Of a DNA stretch of 54,859 bases, positions 6,159-15,100 are shown piece by piece. The stretch covers positions 1 through 54,859 of the forward strand of contig NZ_JACBYE010000027.1 in assembly GCF_013415325.1 (NCBI RefSeq). The letters are read 5' to 3'. The number at the start of each line of letters is the position of its first letter. Position 1 is the first letter of the stretch. Source of the stretch: Sanguibacter inulinus. Lineage in GTDB: Bacteria; Actinomycetota; Actinomycetes; Actinomycetales; Cellulomonadaceae. The position numbers and the translations under genes were made by a program. Below the pieces are notes generated by a model. It was not told the origin of the DNA and did not search any database. It saw only the letters and a program-made list of their open reading frames with translations.

Positions 6159-9100
6159 GTGACGAAGAACGAGCAGCACCACCAGGCCCAGGACCCCGAG
6201 ACCACCGAGACGCCGGCCGACCTGCGCCTCCGGCTGACCCCAGCGCAGCGCGGCATCTGGTACGCCCAGCAGCTCGACCCCGAGAACGCGACCTACCAGA
6301 TCGGCCAGTACCTTGACGTGCAGGGCGACGTCGACCCGCGGCTGCTGAGCATCGCGCTCACCAAGATCGTGCGGGACATCGACTCGATCAGCATGCGCTT
6401 CCGCGCCGACGACGACGGTCCCCACGCGGTCCGCCGCCGACCCGAGCCGACCGACGACCTGCTCGAGGTCGTCGACCTGCGCAGCGAGGACGTCGACGCA
6501 GCCTTCGACACCGCGCGCACCCGCATGGACGCCGAGATGACCACCCCGCGCGACATCGAGGGCGACGAGCTCTTCGGCGCGATCCTCTTCAGGCTCGCGG
6601 GGGACAGGTCGCTGTTCTTCCAGCGCGTCCACCACATCATGCTCGACGGCTATTCCGCCGTGATCGCCCTGCACTACCTGGCCCGTGTGTACACAGAGCT
6701 CGACAAGCGCGCCCCGACAGGGCTGCTGCTGCGACCTCTCGCGGGACGCGTGGCGCGCACGGCCGCGAAGACCCCGTCACCCTTCCCGAGCCACCACGAG
6801 CTCCTCGACGCCCTCGAGGAGTACCGCTCGTCCGAGGACCACACCGCCGACGAGGCGTTCTGGCGCGAGACCTTCGAGGAGGAGACCACGGTCGACGGCC
6901 TCGAGGGGACCACGGGCCGTGCCGCGACCCGCGTGGTCCGGGTCGCCGTGCCGCTGACCGACGAGCAGGCCGCGCCGCTCGCAGCCCTCGGCCGGGACCT
7001 GCCCAAGACGATGGTCGGGCTCATCGCTCTCTACCTCGCGAAGATCACCGGGCAGGAGACCGTCTCCCTCGGTCTCCCGGTGACCGCGCGACGCGGCAAG
7101 GTCGCGAAGTCGACCCCCTCGATGCTCTCGAGCATCTTGCCCGTCCGCGTCGAGGTGTCCCCGACGGCGACGGTCGCACAGACCGTCGCGCACGCCGGCG
7201 ACGTGCTGCGCGGTGTGGTCAAGCACCAGCGCTTCCGCACCGAAGACCTCCCGAGCGCCCCGTCGCAGGCGGGTCCCTCGGTCAACCTGCTGCCCGTGAT
7301 CGACGCGCTGCGCTTCGGCTCGGCGACCGGTGAGGTCCGCATCCTCTCGACAGGACCCGTGCACGACCTCTCCTTCGTGGTCTCCGGCCTCGAGTCGAGC
7401 GCCGCCGTCCCGACCCTCCAGCTCGAGGGTGACGCCGACCTGCACACCGTCGAGAGCCTCACCGGGCACGCCGAGCGCCTGCTCGCCCTCGTCGCCCAGG
7501 TGATCGACGAGCCCGCCGACGTCGCGGTGACCGACGCGCGCGTGGTCGCCGACGACGAGGTCGCCGGACTCCTCGAGCAGGGCGCCGGCCCCGAGCTGCC
7601 CATCGAGAGCGAGACCGTCCTCGAGGCCTTCGCTGCCGCAGCCGCGCGCCGCGGCGAGGACACCGCTGTCGTGGCGACCGACGGCACCTTCACCTTCGCC
7701 GAGCTCGACGCCGCGTCGACCCGGATGGCGCACCACCTCATCACCCAGGGCGTGGTCCCCGGGCGGTGCGTCGCCGTGCGCATCGAGCGCAGCAAGCACC
7801 TGCCGCTGCTCGTCCTCGCCGTGCTCAAGGCCGGCGGCGTGTACGTGCCGCTCGACCCCGAGTACCCGATCGACCGCGTCGCCGGGATGATCGAGGACTC
7901 CGAGCCCGCGCTGCTGCTCACCAGCCACCGCCAGGCAGAGCGCGACCGCGCCGCCGGGGGGTCGTGGGACGTGCCCTCGATCGCCGTCGACTCCGACACC
8001 GCCGCCGGGTGGCGCCGGTGCAGCGACGACGCGTCGGGCCTCCCGCAGCTCTTGGGCTCCGACCTCGCCTACGTCGTCTTCACCTCGGGCAGCACAGGCC
8101 GACCCAAGGGTGTGGGTGTCGAGCGTGTCGCGCTCCGCAACCTCTTCCAGCACCACAGGACCGACCTCTTCGACCCCGCCGCCGAGCGTCTGGGCCGACC
8201 CGTGCGCGTCGCGCACACCGCCGGGCTGTCCTTCGACGCGGCCTGGGACCCGTTGCTCTGGCTGTTCGCCGGGCACGAGCTCCACATGGTCGACGACGAG
8301 GTGCGCCGCGACCCGCAGCGCCTCGCCGACTACCTCTCCGAGGAGGGCATCGACTCGATCGAGACGACCCCGTCCTTCGCCGAGGCGCTGCTGGCCGCCG
8401 GTCTGTTCGAGCGCGACCCGCACCCGACCGTCGTGGCCCTCGGCGGGGAAGAGGTCGGCCCGTCGCTCTGGGACACACTCGGAGCCCTGGACGACGTGCA
8501 CGCCGTGAACTTCTACGGCCCGACCGAGGTGACCGTCGACAGCCTCGTCGCGACCATCACCGCGGGCGCGCCGCACATCGGCTCGTCGGTGCGCAACAGC
8601 CGCCACTACGTGCTCGACGCGAGCCTGAGCCCGGTGCCCGACCGCGCCGTCGGCGAGCTGTACCTCGCGGGCGTGAACGTCGCCCGCGGCTACGTGGGCC
8701 AGCCCGGCCTGAGCGCCGAGCGCTTCGTCGCCGACCCCTTCGCGAGCGACGGCTCCCGCATGTACCGCACGGGTGACGTGGTGCGCCGCCGCCACGACGG
8801 CTCGCTACGGTTCCTCGGGCGCATCGACGACCAGGTGAAGATCCGCGGCTACCGCGTCGAGCTGAGCGAGATCGAGGCCGCCATGCGGCGCCAGGACGGG
8901 GTCGTCGGCGCTGCCGCGATCGTCCAGGGCGAGGGCCCGGCGGCCCGCCTCGTCGGGTACGTGACCGGTGAGGGCGAGCCCGACACCCGGCTCGGCTCCC
9001 AGGTGCGGGCCGCGCTGCGTGCGGACCTGCCCGACTACATGGTGCCGAGCGCGATCATGACGCTCTCGGACCTGCCGCTCACCCCGAACGGCAAGCTCGA

Positions 9101-12100
9101 CCGCAGGGCGCTGCCCAGCCCCGAGCGCAGCACCGACGACTCGGCCCAGCAGCCGCGCACAGCGGTCCAGCGGACCGTCGCGACGGCCTTCGCCGAGGTC
9201 CTCGGCGTCGACTCTGTCGGCATCGAGGAGGACTTCTTCGCAGCCGGCGGGCACTCCTTGCTCGCCACGCGCCTCGCCGCGACCCTGACCACGGCCCTCG
9301 ACCGGACCGTCACGGTCCGCGACATCTTCGAGAAGCCCACGGTCGCCCAGCTCGCAGGGCTGGCCGAGGATGCCACGGACGACGAGGGTGCTGCAGGTGC
9401 CGGGCGACCCGTGCGCCTGGCACCCGCCGCGCGCCCGGACCGTCTCCCGGTCTCGCTCGCCCAGCGCCGCCTGTGGTTCCTCAACCGCCTCGAGCCCGGC
9501 TCGGCGGCGTACAACATCCCCGTCGTGCTGCACCTCGAGGGTCCCCTCGACGTGGCTGCGCTGCGCGCCGCCTTCGGTGACGTCGCCGCCCGGCACGAGC
9601 CCCTGCGCACGGTGTTCCCCTACGTCGACGGCGAGCCCGTCCAGGTGGTCCTCGACGGTGACGCCGCGGCCGTCCCGTTCACCTCGGTCGACGTGCCCGC
9701 CTCCCAGGTGGACGCCGTCGTCGAGCAGGAGGCGCTGCGGCCCTTCGACGTGACCGAGCAGACCCCGTTGCGTGCTGTCCTGCTGCGCACAGCGCCCGAC
9801 TCCCACGTGCTCGTCGCCACGATGCACCACATCGCCTCTGACGGCTGGTCCCTCGCGCCCTTCGCCCGGGACCTCTCGGTCGCCTACGCCGCCCGCGTCG
9901 AGGGCCGCGCCCCCGAGCAGGCCGCGCTGCCCGTCACCTACGCCGACTTCACGCTCTGGCAGCGCGAGCACCTCGGCGACCCCGCCGACGAGTCGAGCGT
10001 CCTGGCCGAGCAGCTCACCTACTGGCAGCGTGCCCTGGCCGGCGCCCCGGACGAGATCTCGCTGCCGCGCGACAGGTCCCGCGGGGCTGCCGACCCGACC
10101 GACCCCACCCAGCAGGGGGTCGGCGAGCTGGCCCTCGAGCTCGACCCCGCACGGCACGCCGCCGTCCGCGCGCTGGCCGCCGAGCACCGCACGAGCGTGT
10201 TCATCGTCCTGCACGCAGCGCTCGCGGTCGCCCTCGAGCAGCAGGGCGCGGGGGAGGACGTGGTCCTCGGCACACCCGTGGCCGGGCGCACCGACCCCCA
10301 GCTCGACGAGCTCGTCGGGTTCTTCGTCACCACTGTCGTCCTGCGCACCTCCTTGGCGCAGGACCCCACCCTCGCCGAGGTCCTCGGGCGGGTCCGTGCG
10401 GGCAACACCGAGGCCTACGCCCACCAGGACGTGCCCTTCGACTCCCTCGTCGACGCGCTGCGTCCGCCGCGCGTGGCCGACAGGCACCCGCTGTTCCAGG
10501 TGCTGCTCACGCTCCAGAGCAACGAGCCCGCCCAGATCGACCTCGCGGGTCTGACCGTGACGGTCCCCGGGCAGGTGACGAGCGCCGGGGTCAAGACCGA
10601 CCTGCTCGTCGACTTCCAGGCCCCGTCGGGTGACGACGGCCCGCTGGTCGGCACGCTCGGCTACGACCGCGCGCTCTTCGACGCCTCGACCGCCGAGCGC
10701 CTGCGCGACGCCGTGGACCGCGTGCTCACGGCCTTCGTCACGTCGACGGACAGCCGGATCTCGGACCTGCCCTCGGTCGACCCGCAGACCGCCGAGGTCC
10801 TCGAGGCGCAGAGCACCGGGCGCGAGCTGGCGACCAGCGGGACGGTCCTCGACCGCCTCGACGTGACCGTCGCCGAGCACGGCGACACCGTGGCCCTCGC
10901 CGACTCCCACGGATCGCTGAGCTTCTCGGCGCTCGACGAGCGGATCACCCGCGGTGCCCACGCCCTCGCCGCGCTCGGCGTGGTCCGCGGGGACCGGGTC
11001 GCCGTGGCACTGCCGCGGAGTACCGACGCCGTCGTGACGGTCCTGGCCGCACTGCGTGCCGGTGCCGTCGCCGTCCCGGTCGACGTCTCCTACCCGGCCG
11101 CGCGGATCAGCCAGATCCTCGTCGACAGCGAGGCCTCGGTGCTCGTCTCGGACGAGTCGCTCGCGAGCATGCTCGCCACAGGGACGGACGCCCCGGGTGC
11201 TGGCACGGCCGGACAGCTGCCGCCCGACCTCCTCGAGGAGCTCGTGACCGTCGCACCGGCCCAGCTGTTCGACTCGGTGCCTGCCGGCCAGCCCTTCCGT
11301 CTGCGGCCGGTCCGCAGCGACGACGTCGCGTACCTCGTCTACACCTCGGGGACCACGGGGACACCCAAGGGTGTCCAGGTGCCGCACTCGGCGCTGGCCA
11401 ACGTGCTCGTCCAGCACGAGGACACCCTTGTCGGGCCGCTCCGCGAGCAGCTCGCGGCGGTCGGCGGCGGAGACGAGACGACAGAGCCGCGCCTGCCGCG
11501 CATGCTCCACCTGTCGGGTCTCGGCTTCGACGCGGCCTGGGACCCGATCCTGTGGCTCGTCGCCGGGACCACCCTGCACATGGCCGACGACGTGACCCGC
11601 ACGGACGCCGAGGCCGTGGTCCAGGCTGTGTCCGAGCTCGGCATCGACGTGCTCGAGACGACACCGTCCTACGCCCAGCAGCTCGTGACTGTCGGTCTGC
11701 TCGACGGCGCAGCCGACCGCGAGGTCCCGCTGCTGGTCGCCGTGGGCGGCGAGGCCGTGCCCGGGACGCTCTGGGACCGGCTCGCCGACGCCCCCGGTGT
11801 CGCCGGCTGGAACCTCTACGGCCCGAGCGAGTTCACCGTGGACTCCGTGCTCGCCCCCGTCCGGCCCGGCCGGGTGACCATCGGTGGACCGATCGCCAAC
11901 GTCACCGCCCGCGTCCTCGACGCGACGCTCAGCGCTGTCCCGCCGGGCGTCGAGGGGGAGCTGTACCTGTCGGGGCTCTCCGAGGCGCACGGCTACCGTG
12001 GCCGCTCGGCCGAGACCGCCGCGCGGTTCGTCGCCGACCCGCGCGGCGACGGCACCCGGATGTACCGCACGGGGGACGTCGTCCGGCGACGCCTGACGGG

Positions 12101-15100
12101 TGAGCTCGAGTTCGTCCGCCGCGACGACGACCAGGTCAAGCTGCGCGGGTACCGCATCGAGGTCGAAGACGTCGAGCGCACCCTCGAGCGTGCTCCTTTT
12201 GTACGCACAGCGGTCGCCCGTGTGGTGACACCTGGCGGGCCGGACACCGCCCGCCTCGTCGCCTGGGTCGTCGTCGGCGCCTCGAAGGACTCCACACCGA
12301 AGAACACCGTCTCCGAGAACATCGCCTCGAAAGACGCCGCCTCGACCTCTGCGGTCCGCACCTTCGCGGCCTCCGAGCTGCCCGACTACATGGTGCCGAC
12401 CTCGATCACCGTGATCGACGCCGTGCCGCTGACACCCAACGGCAAGGTCGACGTCTCGGCCCTCCCAGAGCCCGGTGACCGTGGACCCTCGCGTGCTCCG
12501 CAGACCGACGACGAGCGGGCTCTCTGCGCGATCGTCGGGGAGGTCCTCGGGGTCCGCGACGTCGGTCTCGACGACGACTTCTTCGCCCTCGGCGGCCACT
12601 CGCTGCTCGCCGTAGCCCTCGCCGGACGGGTCCGCGACGAGCTCGGCGCGACCCTCCCGCTGCGCGCGGTCTTCGACGCCCCGACACCCGCGGCGCTGCT
12701 CGCGGCGATCGGACGCGGTGCGACGGCTGCCTCCGTGACAGGCTCCGGCGCGGCAGGTGGGACGAGCAGCACCACGGGTGCCCCGTCCACCAGCCCGGTC
12801 GACGGCCCCGTGCAGGGTCTTCGCTCCTGGGTCGCCGACCACCCGCGCCAGGACGGCGAGGAGATCCCGCTGTCCTCCGGTCAGGCCCGCCTGTGGTTCC
12901 TCAACAGGCTCGACCCGACGTCGGCCGAGTACTCGGTCGTCCTCCAGGTCGCGCTCTCCGGCGACCTCGACACCGCAGCCCTGGCCGGTGCAGTCGACGA
13001 CCTCGTGGCCCGCCACGAGGTGCTGCGCACGACGTACCCGGAGGTCGACGGGCGCCCGGTCCAGCGCATCCTCGACGCGCCGACCGGGATCGCCACCACT
13101 GAGCCCGTCGACACGACCACCGGCTTCGACCTCACCGTCGACCAGCCGTTGCGCGCGGCGATCGTCGAGACCGGCGCCGACAGGTGGCGCCTCGACCTGG
13201 TGATCCACCACATCGCGACCGACGGCGCCTCCCTGGCGCCCCTGGTCCGCGACCTCGCGGCCTCGTACTCGGCGCGTCGCAGCGGTTCGGCCAAGCTGCA
13301 GCGTCCCCTCGAGGTGCAGTACGCCGACGTCGCACGACGCCAGCGTGCCGTCGAGGCGGACGCGGCAGCCGCGGCCGCCGACGGATCCTCCTCGCAGGAC
13401 CCGCTGCTCGACGCGTGGCTCGAGGCGCTCGCCGGCGCCCCGGCCGAGCTCGAGCTGCCCGCTGACGGGCGCCGACCCGACACCGCCGCGCAGCCTGCGG
13501 CGCTCCTCGAGTTCGAGATCCCCGCAGACGTCGCCCAGAAGGTGAGCGCTGTCGCGGCCCGCCAGTCGGCGAGCGGGTTCCACGGGTGGCTCGCCGGTCT
13601 TGCCGGCTATCTGCAGCGCACGGGGGCGGGGGACGACGTGGTCGTCGGATCGCCCTCGGCGGGCCGGACCGACCCTGACGTGGCCGACCTCGTCGGTTTC
13701 TTCGTCAACACCCTGCCGCTGCGGGTCGACCTCAGCGACGGTGCACCGACCCTCGCCGACGCGATCAGCCGTGCCCGCACGGCGACCCTGACCGCGATCG
13801 ACCACGAGTCTGTGCCCTTCGAGCGGATCGTCGAGGCTGTCGCCCCCGAGCGTCGTCTCGGACGGCACCCGATCTTCCAGACCATGCTGTCCGTGGAGGA
13901 GCCGACAGGGCTGACCCTCGACCTCCCCGGTGTCCAGGCCCAGCCTGTCGCTCCGGGGACGACAGGCTCGGCCAAGGTCGACCTGTCCTTCACCCTGCGC
14001 CCCCGTGGCCGGGGACCTGCCGGGACAGGGAGCACCGACCAGGACGGGACTGTCGACGGGGTGCTCGAGTACAACTCCGCGATGTTCAGCGTCCACGCGG
14101 CCCGTGGGCTCGTCGACAGGTGGGTAGACTTCCTCCGCGAGGTCGCCGACGCCCCCGACGCGCCGATGCTCGACGTGACGCTCGCCCAGGGTTCTCTCGC
14201 GCCCCTCGACGCCTGGGCCTCGGTCCGCGAGCCCAGGCTCGTGCTCGACACCTTCGACGAGTCCGTCCGCAGGTTCGGCGAGCAGACCGCGATCGTCGGC
14301 ACAGGCCACGAGACCGGCGCGAGCCGGGTCCCGGGGGCCCAGGACCACGCCTTCGACGTGTTCCCCGCTGACGACGGGTCGCCCGAGAGTGCCGCCAGGT
14401 CGGAGGACAGGGTGCTGTCTGAGACGGCTGACGCGCAGACCGCGGACGCGGACTCCGAGACCGCGGGTGTGCCGTCGCTCGACTTCATCGGGCTCGACGC
14501 CCGCGTCTCGGCCCTCGCCGCGGGCCTCACCGCCCACGGCGTGCGCCCGGGCGAGGTCGTCGCGCTGCGTCTGCCGCGCTCGATCGACACCGTCGCAGCC
14601 CTGCTCGCCGTGTGGCGGGCGGGCGCCGTGGTCGCCCCTGTCGACGACGAGCTCCCTGCCGAGCGCGTCGCGAGCATGCTGGCGACCGCGAGCGCACGCC
14701 TCGTCGTGCACGCCCCGGGCGAGGAGGACGCAGACGGCGACGCCCTGCTCACGCACGAGGCGGCGCAGTCGGCCGGGATCGCGCCCGAGCGTGTGGTGAT
14801 GATCAGCGACCTGCTGACCGCGCGCGCCTCTCGCGCGACGTCCGACGGGCTGACCTCGTCCGACCGGCTGACCTCGTCCGCCGAGACGGCTCCGTCCGTC
14901 GAGACCACAGCGTCCGCCGAGGCGACCCCGGACGGTCTGCGGTTTGCGGATGGTCTGCGCTCCACCCGACCCTCCGTGACCGCCGACGACCCCGCCTATC
15001 TGATCTTCACGTCGGGGACGACGGGGGAGCCCAAGGCCGTCCAGGTGCCGCACGGCGCGCTCGCGAGCCTGCTCGTCTCGCACCGCGCGACGCTCATGCC

